DNA of 64,000 nucleotides from Lysobacteraceae bacterium (GCA_012523465.1 JAAYIK010000006.1:1-64000); one strand, 5' to 3'. Numbered from the stretch's first letter, positions 26,555 to 35,367 are shown. Numbers and translations are program-made. Notes: generated by a model from the sequence alone, not told the origin.

Positions 26555-26595
26555 TTGCATACATGCAACAAACTGCATAAGTTGTCCGACAACTT
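26555..26595 (+). promoter_or_regulatory. Probable promoter with overlapping GntR operator
   Basis: AAGTTGTC-C-GACAACTT (26579-26595) is a perfect 17-base palindrome of the TTGTCnGACAA type bound by FadR-subfamily GntR regulators such as LldR. A TTGCAT at 26555-26560 could be a -35; 17 bases on, TAAGTT (26578-26583) could be the -10, so the operator would cover it. TTGCAT-2-ATGCAA (26555-26568) is itself an inverted repeat. A FadR-type GntR gene is encoded in the operon (32512), so autoregulation is the natural reading. Confidence 0.6.
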
Positions 26596-26625
26596 GACTT
26601 AGGGCTGGCTCGCCTTGTGCGGCCA

Positions 26626-29600
26626 ATGACCGAAACAGAGAAGAGGCTTCCCTTGCTTCAGCGGAGCATGACTTCCCGTGCCGACACGCCGTCAGCGGCG
26701 GATCTGCGGTCTTTCGCCTCGGCGCTGCGCGATTCCGGTTTTGCCGGCGACATCCTCACCGATGAGGCGAGCCGGCTGGCGCTGGCCACCGACAACAGCG
26801 TCTATCAGGTGGTGCCGGCCATGGTGCTGGCGCCGCGCGACGGCGAGGATCTGACACGACTGGTCACGGTCGCAGCCAGAGAGGAGTTCGCCGCCATCCG
26901 GCTGGCCGCCCGCGGCGGCGGCACCGGCACCAATGGGCAGTCGCTGACCGACGGCGTGGTGGTGGATACCAGCCGCTACATGAACCACATCCTCGAGATC
27001 GACCCGGAGGCCCGCACGGTACGTGTGGAGCCGGGCGTGGTGCTGGGCCAGCTCAACGCCGCCCTGGCGGCGCACGACCTGTTCTTCCCGCCGCTGATTT
27101 CCACCGCCACCCGCGCCACCCTCGGCGGCATGGTGAGCACCGACGCCTGCGGCAAGGGCTCGCGGGTCTATGGACGCACCGGCGATTACGTGGAGTCCAT
27201 GCGCCTGCTGCTGGTCGACGGCCGCCACATCGAGTCGCGGCGGATCACCGCGGAAGAGCTGACCGGCAAGTCCGACGACCCGGCGGTGCTGCTGGCGCGC
27301 GAGCTCAAGGCGCTGGTCGCTCCGGTGCGCCAGGAAATCGAGGCGGTCTTCCCTAAAATCAGCCGTTCGCTCACCGGCTACAACCTGCGTGACGCCTTCC
27401 CCGCCGACGGCAGCGTCGACCTCAATCGGCTGGTGGCGGGCGCTGAAGGGACGCTGGCCTTCATCCAGGACATCACGCTGCGGGTCACTGAGCGGCCGAC
27501 GCATAAGCGGCTGGTGGTGATCCGCTACGCCAACTTCGATGCCGCGCTCGCCGATGCTCGCAACCTGCTCGGCTTCGATCCCACCGCCATTGAGACCCTG
27601 GACCAGCGTGTCTACGAGCTGGCGCGGCAGGATCCGAGCTGGGTGCATACGCGCCATGCGATGGAATCGCCGCAATCGCCGGGGCGGGCGCTGGTGGTCA
27701 ATTTCGTCGAGTTCGCTGGTCGCGACGAGGCCGAGGTCGAGGCCAAGACGATGCGGCTGGTGGAGGCCCTGGCGCGGCGCGACGACCACCTCGGCTATCA
27801 CGTCTCGCTGCAGGAGCATGAGCAGGCCGCACTGTGGGCGGTGCGCACGCGCAGCGTGGGGCTGCTGGGTCGCGTCGCCGGCCGGCGCAAGCCGGTGCCC
27901 TTCGTCGAGGACACGGTGGTGCCGCCGGAGCACCTGGCCGATTACATCCGCGAGTTTCGCGCGGTGCTGGACCGCCATGGGGTGAGCTATGGCATGTTCG
28001 GCCATGTCGACGTCGGCTGCCTGCACGTGCGTCCGGCGCTGGACATGAAGGATCCGGCCGATCGCGAGAAGCTGCGTGCCATCACCGAGGAGGTGGTGGC
28101 GCTCGTTAAGCGTTACGGCGGGCTGCTGTGGGGCGAGCACGGCAAGGGTTATCGCGGCGAGTTCGCTCGGGATTTCTTCGGCGACCGGCTCTACCCGGTG
28201 CTCGCCGGCATCAAGCGCGTCTTCGACCCGCGCAACCGCCTCAACCCGGGTAAGATCGTCACCCCGGACCCGGAGGGCCGCGGCGTCATCCCCATCGACG
28301 GCGTGCCGTTCCGCGGCGAGCTGGACAGCCGTATCCCGGCTGCCGACCAGGAGCGCTGGGCCAAGGCGCTGGAGTGCAACGGCAATGGCGTCTGCTTTGA
28401 CTGGAGCGCTGCGACGCCGATCTGCCCGTCCTACAAGGTGACCCGCGACCGCGTCCATTCGCCCAAAGGACGGGCCGATTTGCTGCGGGCCTGGCTGCGT
28501 CTCTCCGGCGAGCCGGCGGAGGGCGATGCGGCTGTGCACGAGGCCTTCACGCAGCAGGTCTACGACGCCCTGCACGGCTGCCTGGGCTGCAAGGCCTGCG
28601 CCTCGCAATGCCCGGTGCACGTGGACATCCCGACCCTGCGCGCGCGCTTCCTGGAGCGCTACCACGAGAGCCGGCCGCGGCCGCTGCGCGACCGGCTGAT
28701 CGGTCGCCTGGAGACATTGCTGCCGCTCATGGCGCGCCAGCCGCGGCTGATCAACCGCCTGATGCGCATGGCGCCGGTACGGGCGCTGGTGCGCCGCAGC
28801 GCCGGGCTGGTCGATTTCCCGGCGCTGGACGAACGGCCCTTCGGCCGTCGGCTGCGGCCCTCGAGCCCGGCCGAGATCGTCGCCGCCAGCCGCAGAAGTG
28901 GTGGCAGAACGGTGGCGTTGCTGCCGGATGCCTTCACCGGCCATTTCGAGGCTGACGTGCTTATCGCCGGCTATGAGTTGTTGCGCGCGCTCGGCTATGA
29001 CGTGCACGTGCTGCCGTATCTGCCTTCCGGCAAGGCCGAGCACGTGCGCGGCTATCTGGCCCGCTTCCGCCGTACCGGCGAGCGCTTGTTGACGGAGTTC
29101 GGGGCAGTGTTCGAGGCCGGCGTGCCGGTAGTGGGCGTCGAGCCCAGCGTGGTGTTGTGCCTGCGGCAGGAGTATCAGCAGGAAATCGGCCGCGCCGCGC
29201 CGGTGCAACTGATCCAGGAGTGGCTGGCCGAGCAGGCGTTGGACAGGATCGCGGTGAGGGCCACAAGCATCGATGCGGCGGCGCCGGCATCCTATCGGCT
29301 GATTCCGCACTGCACCGAGAAGACTGCTTTGCCGGCGGCCGGCAAGCTGTGGCAGCAGATATTCGCCGCTGCCGGGCTTAAGCTTGGCGAGGTGGCGGCC
29401 GGCTGCTGCGGCATGTCCGGCACCTATGGCCACGAAGTTGAGCACCAAAAGGAGAGCCGTCGCCTATATGAAATGAGTTGGCAGCAGCCGGTGCGCGAGC
29501 ACGGCGAGCAGCTGCTGGCTACCGGCTTTTCGTGCCGTTGTCAGGTTGCCCGCATGGAAGGCGTGCAGCTTTTGCACCCCTTGGAGGTTCTCTCGGCGGT

Positions 29601-29652
29601 GTTGCCGAAGCAGGGCATGGATGGCCAAGAAAATCCCCAAAGCGTTCAGTAA
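26626..29652 (+). CDS. ydiJ: FAD/Fe-S D-2-hydroxyacid dehydrogenase, YdiJ-type
   Basis: The 1008-aa protein has an FAD PCMH domain (RGGGTGTNGQSLTDG, about 95-109; TLGGMVSTDACGKGS, about 165), a FAD-oxidase C domain (FGHVDVGCLHVRP, about 460; WGEHGKGYRGEF, about 502), a 4Fe-4S region (CLGCKACASQCPVHVDIP, about 652) and a C-terminal CCG-like domain (AAGCCGMSGTYGHE). E. coli YdiJ, of the same length and order, oxidises D-2-hydroxyacids and passes electrons to the quinone pool. ATG 26626 is chosen over GTG 26617; ATG 26668 is possible. First gene of an operon with a TRAP transporter, regulator and amidohydrolase, so its substrate is probably what the transporter imports. Confidence 0.88.
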   Translation: MTETEKRLPLLQRSMTSRADTPSAADLRSFASALRDSGFAGDILTDEASRLALATDNSVYQVVPAMVLAPRDGEDLTRLVTVAAREEFAAIRLAARGGGTGTNGQSLTDGVVVDTSRYMNHILEIDPEARTVRVEPGVVLGQLNAALAAHDLFFPPLISTATRATLGGMVSTDACGKGSRVYGRTGDYVESMRLLLVDGRHIESRRITAEELTGKSDDPAVLLARELKALVAPVRQEIEAVFPKISRSLTGYNLRDAFPADGSVDLNRLVAGAEGTLAFIQDITLRVTERPTHKRLVVIRYANFDAALADARNLLGFDPTAIETLDQRVYELARQDPSWVHTRHAMESPQSPGRALVVNFVEFAGRDEAEVEAKTMRLVEALARRDDHLGYHVSLQEHEQAALWAVRTRSVGLLGRVAGRRKPVPFVEDTVVPPEHLADYIREFRAVLDRHGVSYGMFGHVDVGCLHVRPALDMKDPADREKLRAITEEVVALVKRYGGLLWGEHGKGYRGEFARDFFGDRLYPVLAGIKRVFDPRNRLNPGKIVTPDPEGRGVIPIDGVPFRGELDSRIPAADQERWAKALECNGNGVCFDWSAATPICPSYKVTRDRVHSPKGRADLLRAWLRLSGEPAEGDAAVHEAFTQQVYDALHGCLGCKACASQCPVHVDIPTLRARFLERYHESRPRPLRDRLIGRLETLLPLMARQPRLINRLMRMAPVRALVRRSAGLVDFPALDERPFGRRLRPSSPAEIVAASRRSGGRTVALLPDAFTGHFEADVLIAGYELLRALGYDVHVLPYLPSGKAEHVRGYLARFRRTGERLLTEFGAVFEAGVPVVGVEPSVVLCLRQEYQQEIGRAAPVQLIQEWLAEQALDRIAVRATSIDAAAPASYRLIPHCTEKTALPAAGKLWQQIFAAAGLKLGEVAAGCCGMSGTYGHEVEHQKESRRLYEMSWQQPVREHGEQLLATGFSCRCQVARMEGVQLLHPLEVLSAVLPKQGMDGQENPQSVQ

Positions 29653-29664
29653 CGGATGAGGACG

Positions 29665-30669
29665 ATGTTCAAAACCAGTCTGAAGACCACCTTGCGCATT
29701 GCTGCCTTCGCACTGATCGGTGCGGCCGGACTGGCACTGGCCAACCCCGCCGCCGCCAAGACCACGCTGCGGATCGGCTGGACCACCGCCGACAGCGAAG
29801 TCGATCCCTACGCGATCGCGGCCCGCTACTTCGCCGAAGAGCTGGAGAAGGAGCTGCCCGGCAAGTTCGACGTCCGCTTCTTCCCCAACCACCAGCTCGG
29901 CAACGACACCGAAATGCTGCAGGCCATGCAGTTCGGCACCCTGGAAGCGGGCGTGATCACCGGCACCCTGGTGGCCACCGTCGAGCCGTCGTTCCAGCTC
30001 AACGACCTGCCGTTCCTCTACCGCGACAATGCCCACGCCCATCGCGTGCTGGACGGCGAGGTCGGCCAGGCGCTGTTCGCGAATCTGGCCAAGAAAAAGG
30101 TCATCGGGCTGGGCTTCGCCGAGGCCGGCTTCCGCCACGTGATCAACAACGTGCGGCCGATCCACACGCCGGACGACATCGCCAGGATGCGCCTGCGGGT
30201 GCAGCCGAGCGACTTGTTCCTGGCGTCCTTCCGTGCCATCGGCGCCAACCCCGTGCCGCTGGCCTGGAGCGATGCCTTCACCGCGGTGCAGCAGGGCACG
30301 GTGGACGGCCTGGAGATCCCGCTCGCGGTGATCTACGCCAACAAGTATCCGGAGGTCACCAAGTACCTGTCGCTGACCAACCACTCCTACAACGCTCTGC
30401 CGCTGCTGCTTTCCGAGCGCTTCTACAGCCGGCTCAGCGCCGATGAACAGGCCAAGGTCCGCAAGGCGGCCGCCAACGCCATCAAGCGTCAGCGTGAGAC
30501 TGTCGCCGCTAACGAGGCCGACATCCTGGAGAAAATCAAGGCCGCCGGCATGCAGGTGAACGCGGTCGAGAATCTGGCTGCGTTCCGCGAGAAGGCCATG
30601 CCGGTCTACGAGCGCGCGCGCGGCACCATCGGCAGCGATCTGATCGACAAGGCGCTCAGCGTCGAGTAA
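29665..30669 (+). CDS. dctP: TRAP transporter solute-binding protein
   Basis: The 334-aa periplasmic protein has a Sec signal peptide (FKTSLKTTLRIAAFALIGAA, then ANPAAAK, likely cleavage about residue 31) and the DctP fold: LRIGWTTADSEVDPY, FFPNHQLGNDTEMLQAMQFG, a PFLYRD segment, and the MRLRVQPS region where the conserved Arg binds a ligand carboxylate. WSDAFTAVQQGTVDGLEIP is the family block. ATG 29665 follows GAGGACG; ATG 29656 is in frame. It is 12 bases after ydiJ. A 9-bp hairpin after its stop probably sets the excess of DctP over the membrane subunits. Confidence 0.93.
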   Translation: MFKTSLKTTLRIAAFALIGAAGLALANPAAAKTTLRIGWTTADSEVDPYAIAARYFAEELEKELPGKFDVRFFPNHQLGNDTEMLQAMQFGTLEAGVITGTLVATVEPSFQLNDLPFLYRDNAHAHRVLDGEVGQALFANLAKKKVIGLGFAEAGFRHVINNVRPIHTPDDIARMRLRVQPSDLFLASFRAIGANPVPLAWSDAFTAVQQGTVDGLEIPLAVIYANKYPEVTKYLSLTNHSYNALPLLLSERFYSRLSADEQAKVRKAAANAIKRQRETVAANEADILEKIKAAGMQVNAVENLAAFREKAMPVYERARGTIGSDLIDKALSVE

Positions 30670-30682
30670 GCGTATCGACATC

Positions 30683-30705
30683 CGGGCGGCCGCTGAGGCC
30701 GCCCG
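30683..30705 (+). terminator. Intercistronic hairpin between dctP and dctQ
   Basis: CGGGCGGCC-5-GGCCGCCCG is a perfect 9-bp stem without a U tract, 14 bases after the dctP stop. Such hairpins after binding-protein genes stabilise the upstream message or partly attenuate transcription into the permease genes. Confidence 0.6.
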
Positions 30706-30725
30706 CCATCCTCAGGGCTCAGCTT

Positions 30726-31217
30726 ATGCATATCCTCGACCAAATCAGCCGCCTGCTTGCCCGGGTGAGCATCTGGCTGATACTGCTTGCCAGCCTGGCC
30801 ATGGTTGCCAGCCTGCTGCTCGGCGTGTTCTTCCGCTACGTGGTGCAGTCGTCGCTGACCTGGTCGGAAGAGGTGGCGATCCTGGCCTTCACCTGGGTGG
30901 TGTTGCTCACCTCGAGCCTGGGCGTGCGCGAAGACATCCATGTGAGGATCAGCCTGATTGACGACGTGCTGCCGCCGCGAGCGCGCTGGGCCTTGACGCA
31001 GCTGATCCTGCTGGCGATTGCCGCCTTCGGTCTGGCCATGGCCTGGGCCGGCTACCGCTTCGTCGAGTTCACTCTCGGTCAGGTCTCTCCTGCGGTGCAG
31101 TACCCGGCCTGGCTGATGAACGCCTCGGTGCCCGTCGCGGGCGCTCTGATCGCCGTGCACGCGCTCGCGCGTCTGCGCCGCTTCTCGTCCCCTAATACTG
31201 GTAACGGCCATGAGTGA
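30726..31217 (+). CDS. dctQ: TRAP transporter small permease
   Basis: The 163-aa protein has four predicted membrane segments: WLILLASLAMVASLLLGVFF (about 17-36), EEVAILAFTWVVLLTSSLG, LTQLILLAIAAFGLAMAW and SVPVAGALIAVHALARL. The second carries TWSEEVA, the typical DctQ block, and REDIHVRISL follows. It partners with DctM to form the Na+-driven membrane unit. Its stop overlaps dctM by 8 bases. Confidence 0.92.
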   Translation: MHILDQISRLLARVSIWLILLASLAMVASLLLGVFFRYVVQSSLTWSEEVAILAFTWVVLLTSSLGVREDIHVRISLIDDVLPPRARWALTQLILLAIAAFGLAMAWAGYRFVEFTLGQVSPAVQYPAWLMNASVPVAGALIAVHALARLRRFSSPNTGNGHE

Positions 31218-32502
31218 GCTTGGCATTTTTCTGATCGTCGGGCTGCTGGTGCTGCTCGCACTGGGAGTGCCGATCGCCTTTACCCTCGGCATACTCACCG
31301 TCGGCGGCCTGTGGCTTGCCGACGTCGATCTGGTGATGCTGGCGCAGCGGGTTCTCGCCGGCACTAACGTCTCCAGCCTGCTGGCCATCCCCGGCTTCAT
31401 CCTGGCCGGCGACCTAATGAGCGCCGGCGGGCTGTCGCGGCGGCTGGTGCGCTTCGCCGCCGCTCTGTTGGGGCATCTCAGCGGCGGCCTGAGCATGGCG
31501 ACGGTTGCGGCCGGCACTTTCTTCGGCGCTATCTCCGGCTCGGCGCCGGCCACCACCGCTGCGGTCGGCTCGGTGATGATCGACGAGATGGAAAAGCGCG
31601 GCTACAGCCGCGGCTACGGCGCGGCGCTCGCCACCGCGGTGGGGCCGATCGGGCAGATGATCCCGCCCTCGATCCCGATGGTGGTGTGGGCAGTGCTGGC
31701 CGAGGAGTCGGTCTCCAAGCTGTTCGTAGCCGGCGTCATCCCGGGGCTGCTCGCTGCGGCCGGCTTCGTGCTGGTCAGCTATATCTACGCCAAGCGCAAC
31801 AAGATTCCGACCGACCGCCGAGCCAGCGCCAGGGAGTTGTGGGATGCGGTGCGCGAGGGGTTCTGGGCGCTGCTGGCGCCGGTGGTGATCCTGGGCGGCA
31901 TCTACGGCGGCGTGTTCACCCCGACCGAGGCGTCCATGGTGGGCGTGCTGTACGGTCTGATCGTGGGGCTGTTCGTCTATCGTGACCTCAAGCTGTCCGA
32001 TTTGCCTGAGCTACTGCTGCGTTCGATGCGCACAACGGCCGTCATCATGTTCATCATCGCCATGGCCTATGGCTTCGCATGGCTGATGGCGGCCGAGCAG
32101 ATCCCGACCCAAATCACCGCGGCGCTGCTGTCGGTGTCCGACAATCCGGTAGTGATCATCCTGCTGTTGAACCTGCTGCTGCTCCTATTGGGGGCGGTGA
32201 TGGATAACATCTCCGCCATGGTAATCTTGTCGAGCGTGTTGACCGCGATCGGCACCCAAATCGGTATGGAACCGATCCAGCTCGGCGCCATGGTGGTGAT
32301 CAACTTCGCCGTCGGCATGGCGACGCCGCCGGTGGGCTATTCGCTGTTCGTGGGTGCCAGCGTCAGCGGGCTGCGGCTGGAGACCGTCACGCGGCATCTG
32401 TGGCCGTTCCTGTTGGTGCTGCTGGGCGTGATCCTGGCGGTTGCCTTCATCCCTCCGGTGACCACCTGGCTGCCGGAAGTGCTGGTCTCCCGAGGAGGCT
32501 AA
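31210..32502 (+). CDS. dctM: TRAP transporter large permease
   Basis: The 430-aa polytopic protein has about twelve hydrophobic segments and DctM hallmarks: LLAIPGFILAGDLMSAGGLSRRL is near residues 56-78, FFGAISGSAPATTAAVGS around 102, and GPIGQMIPPSIPMVVWAVLAEESV at about 144-167, followed by PTEASMVGVLYGL and FAVGMATPPVGYSLFVG. It moves the DctP-delivered organic acid with Na+. Overlaps dctQ; the GntR gene starts 9 bases later. Confidence 0.93.
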   Translation: MSELGIFLIVGLLVLLALGVPIAFTLGILTVGGLWLADVDLVMLAQRVLAGTNVSSLLAIPGFILAGDLMSAGGLSRRLVRFAAALLGHLSGGLSMATVAAGTFFGAISGSAPATTAAVGSVMIDEMEKRGYSRGYGAALATAVGPIGQMIPPSIPMVVWAVLAEESVSKLFVAGVIPGLLAAAGFVLVSYIYAKRNKIPTDRRASARELWDAVREGFWALLAPVVILGGIYGGVFTPTEASMVGVLYGLIVGLFVYRDLKLSDLPELLLRSMRTTAVIMFIIAMAYGFAWLMAAEQIPTQITAALLSVSDNPVVIILLLNLLLLLLGAVMDNISAMVILSSVLTAIGTQIGMEPIQLGAMVVINFAVGMATPPVGYSLFVGASVSGLRLETVTRHLWPFLLVLLGVILAVAFIPPVTTWLPEVLVSRGG

Positions 32503-32511
32503 GCTGCGGGT

Positions 32512-33246
32512 ATGAAAATGCCCACGCTCAAGCGCACTCGTGAGTCGCTGGCCAACGAGGTGGCGAGAATCCTCAAGGAGGGGATCCTCGCCGGCAAGTT
32601 CGCCCCGGGCGAAAAGCTCGCCACCGAGGGCGAGCTGGCCCGGCAGTTTGGCATCAGCCGCAACGCGGTAAGAGAGGCCATCGCCCAGCTGCGCTCGGCC
32701 GAGCTGGTGGAGACCCGCCACGGGCTTGGCACCTTCGTGGTCGCCAACCCGGTGCGCAAGTCCGTGTTCTCCATTCCGCGCGAGTTCGACGCGGTCGAGC
32801 TACGGCAGATTTTCGAGCTGCGCGCGGAGCTGGAAAGCGGAGCGGCGGCTCTGGCCGCCCGCAACCGCACCGAGGAGGACCTGGCGGCCATGCGCGAAAG
32901 CCTCGATCGGCTGGCGGAAGCCATCAAGACCAACGCCTCCGGCACCGAGCACGACCTAGCTTTCCACGAGCGCGTCGCGCGTGCGTCGGGCAACCGCTTC
33001 TTCCGCGAGTTCTTGGAGTTCTATGCAGCGCGGGTGGCCGATGCGGTCGCCATTGCCCGTGACAACAGCGCGCAGCAGCCAGGCTGGTCGCAGATCGCCC
33101 AGTTCGAGCACGAGGCGATCTACGACGCCATCGCTGCCGGCAATCCGGACCAGGCCCGCGCCGCCATGTGGGTACACCTGCAAAACGCCTGCAAGCGGCT
33201 TGGCTTGTGTACCCAAACCGCAACGACCGTCGAATCCGAATCATGA
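32512..33246 (+). CDS. FadR-subfamily GntR transcriptional regulator
   Basis: The 244-aa protein has an N-terminal winged helix (about 10-75; LANEVARILKEGILAGKFAPG, LARQFGISRNAVREAIAQL, ETRHGLGTFV) and a C-terminal FCD ligand domain (about 95-225) with LRQIFELRAELE, D/H metal ligands in HDLAFHERVARASGN, and EHEAIYDAIAAGN. FCD domains bind carboxylates such as lactate. It is inside the operon and the TTGTCCGACAA palindromes ahead of ydiJ are the kind of site this subfamily uses, so it most likely represses the operon until its hydroxyacid inducer is present. Confidence 0.9.
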   Translation: MKMPTLKRTRESLANEVARILKEGILAGKFAPGEKLATEGELARQFGISRNAVREAIAQLRSAELVETRHGLGTFVVANPVRKSVFSIPREFDAVELRQIFELRAELESGAAALAARNRTEEDLAAMRESLDRLAEAIKTNASGTEHDLAFHERVARASGNRFFREFLEFYAARVADAVAIARDNSAQQPGWSQIAQFEHEAIYDAIAAGNPDQARAAMWVHLQNACKRLGLCTQTATTVESES

Positions 33247-34139
33247 GCACGACAAACACCGCACCGCTTTGCGAAGCACCCGATTCGGCACCGCGTCCGC
33301 CGAGCAAGCCGCTGCCTCAGGGCAGCTGCGATGCCCATGCCCACCTGTTCGGCCCCGAGGAGCGCTACCCGTACCAGCCGGAGCGCAACTACACGCCGCC
33401 GGACGCCAGCCGCGAGAGCTATGTCCATCTGTTGCGCACCCTGGGCTTCCAGTGCGCGGTGCTAGTGCAGCCGAGCGTGTACGGCACCGACAACAGCCGC
33501 ATGGTAGATGCGCTGGCGGAGGCGCAGGAGGACCCCGCCGGCATCGAATGGCGCGGCGTCGCGGTGCTCGGCGACGATGTCAGCGAGGCCGAGTTGGAGC
33601 GGCTGCACCAGCTCGGCGTGCGCGGGGTGCGCATGAACCTGGTCTTCCGTGGCGGCATCGACGTCGCCACCGCCCGCCGGGTGGCCGATCGCATCGCGCC
33701 GCTGGGCTGGCACATGCAGTTCCTGGTCGACATCAGCCGCTTCGACGACTTTGCCGGCTTCGCCTCCAGCCTGCCGGTGCAGAGCGTGGTCGACCACATG
33801 GGGCATATGCCGGCTGAGCTTGGTCCCAGGCATCGGGCCTTCCGCGACCTGTTGGCGCTGCTGCGCGAGGGGCGTACCTGGGTCAAGCTGTCCGGCCCCA
33901 ACCGCATCACCTCGGGCAAGCTGCCACCGTTTTACGACGTCGACCGTCTGGCTGTGGCGCTGATCGAGACCGCGCCGGAGCGGCTGGTGTTCGGCACCGA
34001 CTGGCCGCACGTGCAGCTGCCTACCCCCATGCCCAACGACGGTGATTTGGTGGACGAATTTCTCCGCTGGGTGGACAACGACGACGCTGTCACCGAGCAG
34101 ATCCTGGTCCACAACCCAGCCGAGCTGTACGGCTTCTGA
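33243..34139 (+). CDS. Amidohydrolase-2 family lactonase/hydrolase
   Basis: The 298-aa protein has the TIM-barrel metal motif DAHAHLFGP near residue 30, a HMGHM strand, and FGTDWPH with the catalytic Asp near 252. This is the layout of 2-pyrone-4,6-dicarboxylate lactonase, 4-sulfomuconolactone hydrolase and galactarolactone isomerase. The ATG overlaps the gntR stop (ATGA), so it belongs to the operon. Opening a lactone would yield a hydroxycarboxylate for the YdiJ-type dehydrogenase. The exact substrate cannot be read from sequence. Confidence 0.82.
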   Translation: MSTTNTAPLCEAPDSAPRPPSKPLPQGSCDAHAHLFGPEERYPYQPERNYTPPDASRESYVHLLRTLGFQCAVLVQPSVYGTDNSRMVDALAEAQEDPAGIEWRGVAVLGDDVSEAELERLHQLGVRGVRMNLVFRGGIDVATARRVADRIAPLGWHMQFLVDISRFDDFAGFASSLPVQSVVDHMGHMPAELGPRHRAFRDLLALLREGRTWVKLSGPNRITSGKLPPFYDVDRLAVALIETAPERLVFGTDWPHVQLPTPMPNDGDLVDEFLRWVDNDDAVTEQILVHNPAELYGF

Positions 34140-34147
34140 GCGCACGC

Positions 34148-34174
34148 CTGCCTCCTGCCACTGGCAGGAGGCAG
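34148..34174. terminator. 12-bp hairpin between operon end and dusB
   Basis: CTGCCTCCTGCC-3-GGCAGGAGGCAG is perfect, 8 bases after the amidohydrolase stop, and convergent with dusB. It lacks a U tract. Same core as the hairpin after sat (15850-15878). Confidence 0.68.
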
Positions 34175-34219
34175 CTCACCACTCGCGCAGGCAACGATCG
34201 ATGGCTCTGATGCGCAGGC

Positions 34220-35251
34220 TCAGCCCGCCGCGCGGCGACGCTGGCCATGGGCCGGCCGGGTACGGGCGTCATCGCCCGCAGTGGATTCTTCCAGTGCCGC
34301 GAAGTACTCCGCTGCTAGTCGCAGTTGCTCGGCGGCGGTCTCGGCGCGGTTGACGATGCTGCGGAAAGCGGCGTTCTCGGGCCGGTCCTTGGCGTACCAG
34401 CCGAGGTGCTTGCGAGCGATGCGCACACCCATGTACTCGCCGTAGAACGCATGCAGGTGCTTCAGGTGGCCGAGCATGATCTCCGCCACCTTCCGCGGCG
34501 ATGGTTCCGGCAGCCGCTCGCCGGTGGCGAGGTAATGCGCGATCTCGCGGAAGATCCACGGCCGGCCCTGGGCGGCGCGCCCGATCATCAGGCCGTCGGC
34601 GCCGGTCAGCCGCAGCACCTCGCGCGCTTTCTCCGGGCTGTCGATGTCGCCGTTGGCGAAAACCGGGATGCGGACCGACTGCTTGATCTCGGCGATGATG
34701 TCGTACTCGGCCTCGCCCTTGTAGTGCATGTCACGGGTGCGGCCATGGACGGCGAGGGCGGCGATGCCGGCTTCCTCCGCGATGCGGGCGATGCGCACGC
34801 CGTTCTTGTGCTCGCGGTGCCAGCCGATACGCATCTTGAGTGTGACCGGCACGTCGACGGCGTTGACCACCGCCTCCAGGATCTGTCCCACCAGGGCCTC
34901 GTCCTGCAGCAGTGCCGAGCCGGCCCAGGCGTTGCAGACCTTCTTGGCCGGACAGCCCATGTTGATGTCGATGATCTGGGCTCCCCGCTCGACGTTGTAG
35001 CGTGCGGCGTTGACGAGGAATTCCGGATCGCCGCCCGCGATCTGCACGCTGACCGGCTCCGGCTCGCCGGCATGATCCATGCGCCACAGGCTCTTGCGCG
35101 TCTTCCACAGGCGCGGGTCGGCGGTGGTCATCTCGGAGACGGCATAACCCGCTCCCAGCCGCTTGCACAGCAGCCGGAAAGGCTTGTCGGTCACACCCGC
35201 CATGGGCGCTAGCGCCAATGGCGGATCGATGGTGTAGGGGCCGATTTGCAT
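34220..35251 (-). CDS. dusB: tRNA-dihydrouridine synthase B
   Basis: The 343-aa FMN enzyme reduces uridine to dihydrouridine in tRNA. It reads like E. coli DusB: IDPPLALAPMAGVTDKPFR, QIIDINMGCPAKKVCN with the catalytic Cys, DVPVTLKMRIGWHREH, VHGRTR, VFANGDI and GLMIGRAAQGRPWIFREI. The C-terminal extension after about 320 is Ala/Glu/Arg-rich. Start ATG 35251 (MQIGPYTID) matches the family; the frame is open further upstream but that part is antisense to the antiporter gene. No fis gene follows, unlike E. coli. Confidence 0.93.
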   Translation of the reverse strand: MQIGPYTIDPPLALAPMAGVTDKPFRLLCKRLGAGYAVSEMTTADPRLWKTRKSLWRMDHAGEPEPVSVQIAGGDPEFLVNAARYNVERGAQIIDINMGCPAKKVCNAWAGSALLQDEALVGQILEAVVNAVDVPVTLKMRIGWHREHKNGVRIARIAEEAGIAALAVHGRTRDMHYKGEAEYDIIAEIKQSVRIPVFANGDIDSPEKAREVLRLTGADGLMIGRAAQGRPWIFREIAHYLATGERLPEPSPRKVAEIMLGHLKHLHAFYGEYMGVRIARKHLGWYAKDRPENAAFRSIVNRAETAAEQLRLAAEYFAALEESTAGDDARTRPAHGQRRRAAG

Positions 35252-35273
35252 GAACGAAGGGATCGCTTGCCTG

Positions 35274-35321
35274 CAGAATGAACGCCCGCTGCGCGAAGGC
35301 GGGCAGCGGGCGTTCATTCTG
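35274..35321. terminator. Perfect 19-bp inverted repeat between antiporter gene and dusB
   Basis: CAGAATGAACGCCCGCTGC at 35274-35292 is exactly complementary to 35303-35321, with a 10-base loop. It lies 22 bases upstream of the dusB start and 46 bases after the antiporter stop (both genes on the minus strand). No U tract. It may be a strong terminator, an RNA processing site, or a structure affecting dusB translation. Confidence 0.6.
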
Positions 35322-35367
35322 CCAAATCTGGCGTGATCCGACCGTGCGCTCTGCCAGCTTGGGCCGG

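Noticed and set aside
26692..29448. 918-codon minus-strand open frame
   Set aside because: Antisense to the YdiJ-type dehydrogenase; no family pattern and His/Gln/Arg-rich composition.
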